Below, piece by piece: positions 24,457-35,720 of a DNA stretch of 64,000 bases; the stretch's first letter is position 1, and every line of letters starts with the position of its first letter. Location: positions 79,159,599-79,223,598 of the forward strand of contig CM047806.1 of the NCBI GenBank assembly GCA_026214975.1, written 5' to 3'. The notes beneath the pieces were generated by a model. The model was given only the letters and a program-made list of their open reading frames with translations, had not been told where the DNA came from and did not search any database. This stretch comes from Gentiana macrophylla (Eukaryota; Streptophyta; Magnoliopsida; Gentianales; Gentianaceae). The position numbers and the translations under genes are program-made.

Positions 24457-25083
24457 ATACAAAAGATCGGCTAACTGGAATAATTGGCTAAGTGACTTCA
24501 TCAGCTGTTTAAACCTCTGCCATTACAGGAGATGTAGCAGGTAAGGAACTGGTACTCGGCGAAGTTAACTTCACTGATTGTTATGAACAGTCAAATAAAG
24601 CGGCTCAGTAAAAGAATCCCTACACCGGCTAAGTGGCCAGCCAAGGCACTTCACCGAAATAAAGATTGGAGTCATGGGCAAATAATAGTGTGAACAAAAT
24701 CAAGTTTTTATACACGTGGAGAATAAAGGAGTTATGAAAGATTATTTTGTGGATAATTACACACGTGGAGATCAACTTATAATCATGGAGGTAACTATTA
24801 TTTTTTCGTATTACAAACGCCTCGATTCCCGGGCTCTATCATTACTTACCACAATCCACTCCCCCACTTCACTCCAATATCGCAATTTACATACACAAAA
24901 TCACGCCATTATGTCATAAAATCCTTCCATATTCAAACCACGTTCACACTACCCAAATCATCCTATATAAACGGCACTTAGAAATTTTCAGAAATCTTTA
25001 CACTCTTTTGCAAAATTACAAGCCCTACTTTTGATTCTCTTTGAAAAATCGAAGTATTCCTCTCTAAACATCAATCCATAACA
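24457..25083 (+). promoter_or_regulatory. Spacer before B env-like ORF, with TATA box
   Basis: These 627 bases carry no recognisable ORF. TATATAAA is at 24964-24971, and the env-like ATG is at 25084, 120 bases further. A C/T-rich leader lies between them. Direct copies of ACACGTGGAGA occur at about 24713 and 24761; ACGTG is the core of plant G-box/ABRE-type sites. The position relative to the env-like ORF equals that in A1 and A2, although the sequence differs. Confidence 0.5.
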
Positions 25084-28000
25084 ATGGCTTCATCCTCCTC
25101 AAACACCCAAGCTGGGTATGAAAAATAGATTGCCACTGGATCATTCTTCCAAGAAGAACACTACTTAAAACTATGCGGAAATGATGAAGAAGCAAAACGA
25201 TTGGCATCAGGATGCAAAAACCTATAATTATCAACCTTTCTCAATCCTCCAATAACCGAAGTTTGTTATGAAAATCTCATCTCCTTCTGGAAATCTGCAA
25301 ATTACGTATCTGGGCTCCTTGCTGAAGAAGGTGACGAGTGGGAAGAAGACAAGATTGTTGCATCCGTCAATGGCAAAGAAGTGGTCATTACAGAAAAGGT
25401 AATTCGAAAACATCTTAAACTTTCAAATAAGGGTCAAGCAAAAGTGACCTTGGTACCACAAAACTTGGATGATTTCTAGCCGACAATCGCCAAAACGGAA
25501 AACCTAGGGTCTAAGAAGGTCAATTGTCTTAGATCCGCCTTAAAGAAACCATTCAGTGAGTTCAGTGCCCTAATTGGCAAAAGCATTGAAGGAAAGTTGG
25601 GAGCAAATAATGCTATGACAGAAATCATAATGCGGCTAATGGGAATCATCTACAACAATCTAGAGTTCAATTAGGCAAAATACTTCTTTTAGAATCAAAG
25701 AACAAATCCAAGGTGAAGTCAAAGCAGCCGAAATGGGGACAACAGAAGGAAAGACAAAGAAAGGACAATTCTAGGTGAAAAAGTCGTATGGGATTCAGTT
25801 ACACTATCTGATGCAATGCCTCAATGTTCCTGTTGTGCAACTTCACAAATTGCATGAGTCCAAGGTCATGTTTACCTATGTTAAACAACAAAAGCAAGCC
25901 GGAGGAGGGATGGGAAAGAAAACTACAACTCATCCCTCCGGTCAAAGAAAGAAGCAAAAGGTTCACCGCAATCTAGAAAAGACGGCCCTTGGGAAATTAA
26001 TCGATGAAGAAGAAGAAGAAGAAGAAGAAGAGGATTCTAATGTTGAGGCCGAACAACAAGAAGAAGAAAATGAAAGTGAGGATCAACAACATCCAAATGA
26101 GGAAGTTTTAGGAGACACTGGAGATGATGAGGAATCTCCAGAAGAACCTACACAGATGTCTGCAAACGATATAGATGATCGAATTGTAGAATATCTTGAA
26201 TGGAAAGAAGGTGATTCCAGAAATCAGCTTCTAGATTCAGAACGCATGCTTGCTGAGGAGGCATGGCTTTTTAACTTTCTGGGAATCACCACTCTGGTTG
26301 GTGTACTTGATGAATCTCCTCTCTGGGACATGGTTGATGCAGCAAAGGCAAAACTGTCCCACATCTCTGACGGACACAGTGATGACTCGACAGATGGTGG
26401 TGATGGTGATTACAATACTGATCAAGATGATGGAGATGATCAAGATGACAATGATAATGTTGATTATCATGCTGATGATCATGGAAAACAAGGAGAAGAG
26501 ATTACTTCTACACCGGATGCAATTGATGATAACATTCCTCTAAAAACTTTTCTACAGTCACATGCATCCAACAAGTCCACAACACCAGCTAAGACAACCA
26601 CTCAACCACTATCTGCTGCAACTCCGGCTGACAGCACAAACATAGTGGACACAGGCTCAGCTGTTGCCACTCCAGTCAAGGCAATCTTCAGCACAGAGCA
26701 AGGGGGAATAGCAGCTCAAGCTACACCAGCATACACATCTACCCAAATTCTTGAAGATCTGGATGTCAATGTAGATGTGACTCAGCATCAAGATAAAGGA
26801 TAGCAAACAAACCCAGAATCAGCTGACATCCGTCACAAACTCTCTCAGCTGGCCACTGGTATCACAAATGAAACCTTCGAAAAAGCAGCAGATCTGCTGG
26901 CAGAAGAACTAGAACAACAAGCAATGCATCTCAGATCCATGACCTCGGCATTCAATGACAAAAGCTACTCCATTGAGCGAAAACTTGAGGCCATTACTGA
27001 ATACATCGAGGCACAGAACATTGTTGTTCAACGCCAAGGAGATTTGATGAGACAACTCAACATTAACATCACAAATAATCTTGCAGGTCTCAGGCAACAC
27101 ATTTCTCAGGAAAAGGACTCCATGGCAGTGGCATTTGGCACGAGATTCCGCAGTGTCACTGAGAAACTGACTAGTCATCTATTGAATCAAAGCTGGACTC
27201 TCTGATTGGTACGGAAGAGACTACAAATAGCATCTTACTCCAGTAGAGGGATGATGCTACCAAAAAGGGGGAAAATCAGGATAAGCCTGAAGGATAAACT
27301 ATTAGACCCCCAAACTTCACTGAAGAACAAATGAGAGCAAGGGACATAGAAATCAGAATCAAAAATGAAGCTGAGGAACAGAAAATGAGGGCTTGAGAAG
27401 AAAGAGAAAGAGCCCTAAACGAACCCTGCATTGGATTTCCTCATCATATGCAAAGAATAGATGATGACAGAGACAGACCTAGCAATCAGCAAAGACTTGG
27501 ATCTAGCCAGCAAAGAGGATCAGCAAGTCAACACAGACTTAGCACCAGAGGAAACACCAAACCAGAGAGGCGGCAGCAGCTCCAGATACCGGTGGGCATG
27601 TAACGATATCTGGTCACAAAAGCAAAGCGAGAATATGAAAGCAGGTGTCTTTGGACCATGTAAGAGAATTTTTCAGAGTACAGGAAGGACTTTATCCTCA
27701 TTTTTCACAAGATGAAGCATAGGCTGATTGGCTAAGCTATCAGGATGAAAGAATGAGAACTGATATGGCCAAACTCTACCATGATGTCAAGAGAGAATTT
27801 GCACTTCTAAAACAAACCAACAACAAACCAAGCTCAGTTGTACCATTTTCTGCAAAAGGACCAGAAGACTTGCCAATTGAACAACAAGAAAACTTCAACT
27901 ATATGGTAAAATTCTTCAACCCTATGGGAAGAATGGACAAACAGGAGCAGTGGAGTCTCTACAAAAGTCTCAAGTTTGCTGACTCACATATTGCTGAAGC

Positions 28001-28217
28001 TAGGGAGAGACTTGAGAAGCACTTTGGAGAACCTAGGGCAAATGAGACCATGCCAGATTTCAATAGACTCTTTGCCAAGAAAGCGTTCAAGGGAGTATCT
28101 GAATACACTGTTATGGCATACTGGAAGTGGAAGTTTCTAGAAATTGATTGAAAAGACATTGAAGAGGTTCAGACTACAAAGTTCAAAAGGTACAAGGCTG
28201 AATTAAACAAAATGTAG
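25084..28217 (+). pseudogene. Element B env-like ORF region, broken
   Basis: The region starts MASSSSNTQAGYEK, then TAG at about 25126-25128. Further stops lie near 25227, 25480, 25672 and 25688. The longest piece, 25775-26803, holds a Glu run (about 26006-26030, GAA repeats), an Asp-rich stretch and a Thr/Pro/Ala-rich stretch. Pieces at 26924-27205 (coiled coil: YSIERKLEAITEYIEAQN) and 27753-28151 (YHDVKREFALLKQ, then MAYWKWKFLEID) follow, ending at TAG 28215-28217. Parts align with A1/A2 (NNLEFN with WDELEFNWAGY). I see no signal peptide or transmembrane helix. Function is unknown. Confidence 0.7.
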
Positions 28218-28340
28218 TCTGTAACACTTAAAAAAAAATTTGTGCTTATTGCCCTTGAATGGATGAATAAAATTGTTGAGTTTTATTTTGTGAATTATTA
28301 TGAAAATTTGGTTTATTATGCTCAGGCTTATGAGGGTTTT

Positions 28341-28355
28341 GGCATCATCAAAAAG
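28341..28355 (+). promoter_or_regulatory. Left half of B polypurine tract, cut by element C
   Basis: The sequence GGCATCATCAAAAAG matches the context of C's own tract at 35691-35715. It resumes after C at 37429-37436 as GGGGAAAT, directly before the B 3' LTR. The bases AAAAG (28351-28355) are also the TSD of C. Confidence 0.88.
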
Positions 28356-30044
28356 TGTTGGGCTTATTTCTTAGTTTTGATGATGAGTGCCATACTAGCT
28401 GTTATAGTGCAAAGGCAAAAAGATGTCTAGATCAAATGTATAGGCTTATTAGAGTTTGATTCATAAATAGGTTTGATCAAACAAGATTTGTAATGGTCGG
28501 TGACTTGTGTCACAGATCGGTCTCAGTCGAGAGGGTAGATAGGTCAGTAGACTAGTCTTGAACTCTTGCCAAGACTGAAATTTGAGGTTCAAATTCGAGA
28601 AATGAAGGCTAAGGGATCAAACTTAGTATTTAAAGTCAAGGATATGGAATCAGAATTTAGGCAAGTCTGTGATGACCTAAACTGATTACATATACCTTGT
28701 GTAGAAGATCTAAGTTCCATAAGTTGGATGATGTTTGGAACTTAGTTATAATTAAAAGGATGTAATCTAACTTCACAAATAAAAGTTAGATAAAAGGAAT
28801 CAGCTGCATTATATTTTATACACAAAAATATGTTGATCAACAGACTGATTGGTACTTCAAACAGATGGTGAACTCTTTGATATATACCTCGATTAATTCA
28901 AGATTATTTTGGAAGATTACTTGGATAAGGACATCCAACTACCTCTGATTTGATCAAACAAATCAGTGGTTAAGATTAAAAGATCGTTGGGATGATTCAG
29001 GACTTTATCCAATGGACACAAGTCAAAGGTGGACATTGATCGATCGTCAAAAGGAATTCGGCGATTGTCGATCCTATGAATAGTGACAGAATGCAAATCA
29101 GATGGGACAAAAACAAAGAACGGTTACATTTGAATTTCAAACACAAGTCACATGCATTCTTGCCTATAAATAGAATACTTTCAACTCAGAAAAAGATGAT
29201 GAGAATTTGAGATAAACTTTAAGTGATAACACTGAGCTGAAAAACACCCTGCTGAACTTGCTGAGCACAAGGCTGCTGATCTAGTTAATCTCTTCAAGTG
29301 CATTCTATTTTCAAGCTACAACAAGATTACACACTTGAAGACTGCAAGCTGCTGATTACATCATCCTAATCATGCTGCTGCAACTGAATCATTTATTTGA
29401 TTCAATCTTTATTTTATAAAGAAACTCTTGAAGACACAGTGAAGCATCACATTGGGTGTGAAAGACTGTTGTTTGTGGTGGAGTGGTGAAGAGGCAATCC
29501 TACCCTTCAAGGACCAGTGGAAGACTAAGGAGCGACAATCCTACTGTTTCGATTTCGATTTGTGAAGCCATAGTTATTGGTGAAGGACAAATAACTTAGG
29601 AATCTTTGTAATGTGAAACTTCAAAGATCTCTAGTGAATTTCCTCCAACATCACAGGAGAAGAGTGGACGTCTGGATTACATCACCTGGAACCACTATAA
29701 AAATCGCCTACTTACTTTCAAAGATTTACTGCATTTAGTTTATTTCACTCATCACCCATTGAATCTAGCAATCGAAATCACACACATGCACTAATGAGTA
29801 TCTAATACTTAGTATCATATTTAACAACAAGTAATAAGGCTTAATTTTGATATAATTCATTTGCACAAATTCAGTGAGACTAAAATGTCGATGAACTCGC
29901 ATATCAAGAGAGTTATCGAGGTCTCAACTCTTGAAGTATCAAGTATCGCTTTGAAGTTGCGTGAATTTGTTAACTCCAAAGTTTTAAGTGATAAGTTTAT
30001 TCACCCCCCTCTAAACTTAATCAAAGCCTTTTCAAGGACCAACA
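28356..30044 (+). repeat. Element C 5' LTR
   Basis: It starts TGTTGGGCTT and ends GGACCAACA. TATAAATA is at 29165-29172. It aligns along its full length with 35721-37423 and 37489-39202. Confidence 0.95.
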
Positions 30045-30046
30045 AT

Positions 30047-30058
30047 TGGTATCGGAGC
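30047..30058 (+). promoter_or_regulatory. Element C primer binding site
   Basis: TGGTATCGGAGC lies two bases after the LTR, identical to the B site. Confidence 0.9.
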
Positions 30059-30149
30059 AAAGGCTACGCTCGAAGGAATCCTACTTGTTGTGCTTGTGAA
30101 AATTCTTTGATACTTTCTTTCAAGTTACTGATTTTCAAAGACTTGCATC

Positions 30150-32450
30150 ATGGATAACACTCAGTATGCTAGAACCATGCTGATGTGCTCTTTAGATAGA
30201 TTTGATGAGTATAAACGTCGAATGCAGGCTTATCGCAACTCATGATGAGATGATGGATGTACTAACTGATGGACCACTGGAGATTACAAAGGCAATAACA
30301 GTGGGTGATACAACCGAGTACATTCCTAAACCAAAAAGAGAATGGAATGCAGAAGACAGAAAAAGAGCAAACCTCAACAATATTGCTATAGACATCATTT
30401 ACAGAACCTTGGATAGCAATATGTACATGAAGGTTAAAGATTTCAAGAATGCAAAGGAACTTTGGGACAAGATTCACTTGATCTGTGAAGGCACTGATGC
30501 AATAAAGAAGAACAAAATCAGTGTGGCCAGAAAGAGATTCCAAAAGTTCAAAATGCTGCCAAATGAAACCATTGACCAAATGGAGTCTAGATTCAATGCA
30601 ATCTTGGATGAACTTACCCTGCTGAGTGTAAGTTATTCAAAAGAGGAAATAAACACCAAAATCTTGGAAGCTCTACGTGCAAAAGATGTTTGGAAAATGA
30701 AGGTGACTGCAATTGAAGAAATGAGAAAGTTGCATGAAGAAGACACCTTCAAACTATTTTCAGATCTAAAGGCTTATGAATTTAGCAAAAAGCTTGTACC
30801 TGAGACTGAAAAAGAAGAGCCAAAAACCACTGCATTGGCTGCTTCACATCAAGAAGAAACATCAGGAGGACAGGATGATCTGCTGGATGAGATGCAAGAG
30901 CAGATTGCCCTACTGAGCAAGAAAATCAGAATGATGAAGACTGGAAAGGCCACTTGAAGAAATTTCACAAAGAGGCCTACTGAAAGAAGGAAAGAAGAAC
31001 CAAAGAAAGATAATGACTATCTCTGTGCTTTCATTGCAAGAAACCAGGACACTTCAAACTGGTATCCCGAGTTAAAACAAGGCAAGGAACACGATTATCT
31101 TTGCTTCAATCGCAAAAAGCTGGACATTTTAGACTGATTGTCGGACTCATCGAAGACCAAGAGCCAACAAAGAAGACATGGCAAGAAGGCTATGGTTGCT
31201 GAAGATGAATCAGGATATGATGTGGAATCTGAAAAAGGAAATGAATCAGATGATACAAAGACCTTTGGATCTTGATATGGAAGATTATGCTTTGATGGCC
31301 AATATGGATGAAACTGAGGAGGTATACAACACTGTATCTATCAATACTCCTGTTGGAAGTGATTGTGAGTCCACTTGTGGTTCAAATCCCATAAATTCTG
31401 ACAACAATGAGACTTTGGATGCCATCCTTAATCAACTGAGGGTAATACAATCTGGTTATGAGATTGTGAAGGCTGAAAAAGAAGCTCTTGAATTGGAAGT
31501 TGGAAGATTGAAAATTTGAATTAAGGGTTCTCAAAGGTAAGAAAAAGATGTTGGACAGAATCAAGATAAGTGCCGGAACATCCAGCCAACCTCTCGAATC
31601 TATTTGAACCATCTTGTTCCACTCATCGCATACAAATCGGGAAAGCCTTATGGAGATAGAAGCGTGCTTGGATTTGGAACTCAACAATCTAACAAGAGTG
31701 GATCCAAGAAAGTCATTGAACCTAGCACCGAATTGGTCCTAAGTTTGTACTCGCACTAGATCCAACTCCGAGAAGGTTCCGAGGCAATAAAACCACTCGA
31801 GAATGCTTCAAGGAAGCAAAATCGAGAAGTCAAAGAAGTCTCTGACTCTAATAAAAAGAATAAATCTAAGAATAGATTTGTTGTGCCTTCTAAGCTTCAC
31901 CGATAGCGGACACTGCTACCAAGTCTCTTTGGACCACGTAAGGTAAGAAAGCAAATATTCCAAGGATAAGAATCCTAAACCCAAAAATGTTAATCATTCA
32001 AAGGATACTTATCTCGGGGAAGGGTAGATTGTTCCTCACATGATGATGATTGGAATATTCTGCATCTAATGCTAGAAACAAGTAAGTATAACCATGTCGC
32101 TAGGGTAAAACCTAGGCAATGGGATCAGCAGAGGACTTACACAAGACCTCGGCAGACTCCATACTATGTGGTCAAGCTTTTTAACAGACAAAGACACCTA
32201 TGGTTATGCTAATGCTTCTAACACCAAGAACCACTTCAAACAGCATTACAAACCAAAAAGCCAGAAAACATATGTGATTCCTACACAACCTACTATTAGA
32301 ACTTATGGATGTGTGGAATACATGTATGAACCAAAGTATGAACCAAAGTATGATACATTCAGGAGAAGACCTTATGGAAACATACCAAGGGTCATGCTTG
32401 CCACTGACCACTATGGACCCAAATAGGTTTGGGTACCTAAAATACATTAA
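30150..32450 (+). pseudogene. gag: Element C gag, broken, with two zinc-knuckle sequences
   Basis: The ATG at 30150 opens MDNTQYARTMLMC. A frameshift at about 30230 is followed by a long clean Gag core (30244-30957). Two zinc-knuckle sequences follow. One at 31026-31067 (CFHCKKPGHFKLVS) has lost the last Cys; the other at 31102-31145 reads CFNR where CFNC is expected. Frames at 31178-31519 and 32166-32426 continue the acidic and linker parts. The stretch 31520-32160 is heavily scrambled relative to A2. The end is at TAA 32448-32450, before the protease. The readable core would package element RNA; the rest is non-functional as written. Confidence 0.85.
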
Positions 32451-32463
32451 CTTTGTTTTGTAG

Positions 32464-33439
32464 GGTGTCTGGTACTTTGACAGTGGATGTTCCAGACATA
32501 TGACAAAGAATAAGCACTGTTTGTCAGACTTTGTGGCAAAAGATGGTCCAAGGGTGAATTTTGGCAACAAGAATACACCTAGATATACAAGAGGTTATGG
32601 CACACTTGTGAGGAATGGACTTACAATCAAGAATGTTGCATTTGTGGAGGGACTGGAATACAACTTGCTGAGCACTGGACAATTCTGTGACAAGGGATAC
32701 AAGGTCACTTTTGACAAACACAACTGTACTGTCATTAGTGAAAGAGGTGATCAAGTTGTACTTGCTGGTAGAAGACAACAAAACATGTATGTTGTGGATT
32801 GGTCTACTACAGTTCCAGAAACCTGCTGATTGTACATACCAAGTTTGAACTCAATTGGCTATGGCACAAGAAGTTGAATCACTTAAACTTTGATGATATT
32901 AATCAATTGGTGAAGAAGAAATTGGTGATTGGTTTACCTGAGATCACATTCAAGAAGGATGCTATATGTGATGCTTGTCAGCAAGGTAAACAGATAAAGT
33001 CAAGTTTCAAATCAAAGACCAAACAATCAACCAATAGAGTGTTGGAACTAATGCATATAGATCTTTTTGGACCAATAACTCCAACAAGTGTAACAGGAAA
33101 GAAGTACACTTTGGTGGTTGTGGATGATTATTCAAGATACACTTGGGTGATATTTATGAACAAGAAAAGTGAAACACTTCAAAGCATGCCAAATCTTTTG
33201 AAGAGATTACAAAATGAGAAAAGTTTAATAGTGATAAAGATAAGATCAGATCAGGGTACTGAATTTCTCAACAAAGATATAAGAGAATATTGTAGAATGA
33301 ATGGTGTACTACATCGACCTGCTGTCTTTCTTTGGTACACCTCAAAAAAATAGGGTTCTTTGAAAGAAGAAATAGAACTTTTAAAGAAGCAGGAAGGAAA
33401 ATGATATGTGAAGCATTGCTACCTGAAAGATATTGGGCT
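32464..33439 (+). pseudogene. pol: Element C protease and integrase, truncated
   Basis: The protease motif VWYFDSGCSRHMT (about 32467-32505) keeps the catalytic Asp. The pre-integrase zinc region (LNHLNFDDINQLV, CDACQQGK) and integrase core follow: IDLFGP, VVVDDYSRYTW and IRSDQGTEF. A frameshift at about 32820 splits it, and another at about 33310-33350 comes before FERRNRT. After LPERYWA (about 33437) the integrase stops matching. The rest of integrase and all of RT and RNase H are gone, replaced directly by env-like sequence. Confidence 0.9.
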
Positions 33440-35558
33440 TTTGACAAGTTGGGAGTGGAAAACTTGCTGGATCTGATTGATACAACCTTGCTGCAATCAA
33501 GACTGATGGATTTGTTTGATGAGCAACAGAAGAAGGAAGGTATCAAGTTTAGAGATCCAAGAGATGGAGATGATGATTCTTCCTCATCATCATGATTCAG
33601 AGGAGATTTTCCTCGGACCAGGAGAATCAAGTGGTCTTTGCCAGACCGACAAATGAACCACAGAAAAAGCAATCCCGATCTTGGTAAGTCTGTGAGGGCC
33701 AAGTAGATGGAGAGATGGATGAGGATCTACAGGATCTCACCATGGATGATCTGGAGGCATTGATCAATGAAGGTATTACTCTGAGTCCTTGGTAGGTGGT
33801 TGATGAATCTGCTACATTCCTTGTTGTGGAGCCTACTGAACAACCTGAAGTTGAACAGAGTGAGGATTTGGATGGAGAAAAGGTTATTGATCACAATGAA
33901 CCTAGTGCTAGCTCAGAAGAATCTATTGAATATCAAGGTGGATTTGACTTTGAGGGCACTCTCACTAAAACTGCCATCATCCTGCACAAGATTGGTAATG
34001 CTGAAGGATTCCAAGTGGATAATGAGGCTACATTCAATCCACAAGGAGTTGAAGAGGAGGTACAGGTTGCTGGGGTACAAACAGCACCTGGACAAAGGTT
34101 GGAACAGGAGGTACAGGCTGCTGAGTCTCAAACAGCACCTGGACAAAGGTTGGAACCGGCTTTGGGTTTGGAGGAAACCCCTGTTGTTGATGAGGCTGCT
34201 GTAGTGGAGCCTGCTGGGGACAAGGCCACTGTAGGGAAGGATAGTCAGCAGGCTGCTGTTGTTGATCAAGAAGAACATTTCTTTGGACTATGACTACTGA
34301 TGATGAAGAGTTTCAAATTTTTGGAGAAGAAGAAGCTACTGAAGAACCTGCACAAGATCCAGTCATGGAAGATATTCTTGGTGCTATGGTTGAGGAAGGA
34401 CCTCCCCCTGCTGGAAGAGATATGAGTAGGGCAATGGTCATCAGCAGACAACAGGCACAATATAGAGTTGAGGATCCATTGATGGACCTACCGATAGTAG
34501 GATGACCAAAGTGAAGTGCCAGTTGAAGTGTTAAATGAGTTGAGGGATCGTAAGGCATGATATGCAATGATTAAGGACACAAGCTGGATAGACAGAAGGA
34601 AGAGAGATTTGAAGAATCGATGAAGATGGTAAATGAAAAGCAGACAATCAACTGACACAGTTGCCTTCAAACTTCACATCTACTCAAACTGCTGTGAATG
34701 ATCTGATATTAGATGTAAGGGGCATCAAGGTTGGAAATACTGCAAAAGATAAATTTTTGAAAGATCAACTTATCTCTATCCATCAGAAACTTGACAACCT
34801 TGCTGCAACACGAACTCATCGAGCTCGCTGGCTTTGCACAACAACATGTTATGCCTGATCCCAAACTTACTGAAAGGATCAACAGACTGGAGGAGACATT
34901 GCAATCCAGGATCACTGTTATTGATACTAGAACTGGAACTATGGAAGGTCAATTGCATAGAGTGATAGTATCACAGGAGGGTATTCATGGTCTTATATCC
35001 CGTTTTGTTGATGATGTCACTAAGGGGGAAGAGGGCCAATCAGCTGCAGCAAAGGAGGCTGCAAGACTCTTTGCACAGAAAAGATGGACTGATGAAACCA
35101 ATGCTTACAGGCAACCTGCACCTGGCAGAGTTCAACTTACTGATGATCTTCTTAAACAGTACAAGAAAGAATATTACAACAGGAGGAGACCTTATCATGA
35201 CATGGGGTTTAATGAAGGTCTTAACTCTTTCTTGGGTTTGAAATTTTGGGAAGCAAGAGTCAGAGCCTTAAGGGCAAGCAACAGAGGTAGAAGAAGTGGC
35301 AAAGGTGAGAAGGTGTTGCCTATTACAAAAGCAAAGGACTCACTGGATGAATTCAAGGAGCTGTATATGAAGTTTGGATTCAGAGTGAATAATATTAATC
35401 TTATCCTCCCTGAAGCTTGGAACTGGTGGAAGCAAGTTAATCCCTACATTGATTTTACACTGATTGAAAATGAGTGGATGAGGGATATGATAGAACAGAT
35501 CAGAGCCTATCAAGAGCAAGCTGAGAAGGCTAGACAAGAAAGAGAAAAGAGACAATAG
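33440..35558 (+). pseudogene. Element C env-like ORF region, fused to integrase remnant
   Basis: The frame from the integrase remnant continues in phase (FDKLGVENLLDLIDTTLL to DGDDDSSSSS, stop at about 33595). Later pieces are 33796-34293 (acidic, with two 17-residue repeats of type EVQAAESQTAPGQRLE at 34057-34158) and 34791-35558. The last is a long clean frame of about 255 residues with a probable coiled coil (LTERINRLEETLQSRI) and the conserved C-terminal part (FNEGLNSFLGLKFWEARV; charged end QAEKARQEREKRQ). The stop is TAG 35556-35558. The conserved C-terminal part makes this the best template for the family. Function is unknown. Confidence 0.68.
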
Positions 35559-35706
35559 ATCAGCATACCTACATTACTTTATCTTTGCTGTATCTAGTTT
35601 GTAATAGCCTTGAACAAATGATTTTAATGAAAGATGGATACTTGTTCTGTTTTTGTGTTTTATCTTTTTGCTTTGCTGATTAGGTGAGGGTAGTGGCATC
35701 ATCACC

Positions 35707-35720
35707 AAAAAGGGGGAAAT
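35707..35720 (+). promoter_or_regulatory. Element C polypurine tract
   Basis: AAAAAGGGGGAAAT directly precedes the 3' LTR start TGTTGGACTT. It is the same sequence into which C inserted in B. Confidence 0.92.

Noticed and set aside
26237..26543. Hydrophobic Ile/Met-rich frames that could suggest a membrane protein in the env-like region
   Set aside because: They are shifted readings of GAT/ATG-rich DNA coding the acidic stretch; the aligned frame across copies is not hydrophobic.
25084..28217. Calling the extra ORF a true envelope gene
   Set aside because: No signal peptide, membrane helix or cleavage site is seen in the readable parts of A1, A2, B or C; 'env-like' here is only positional.
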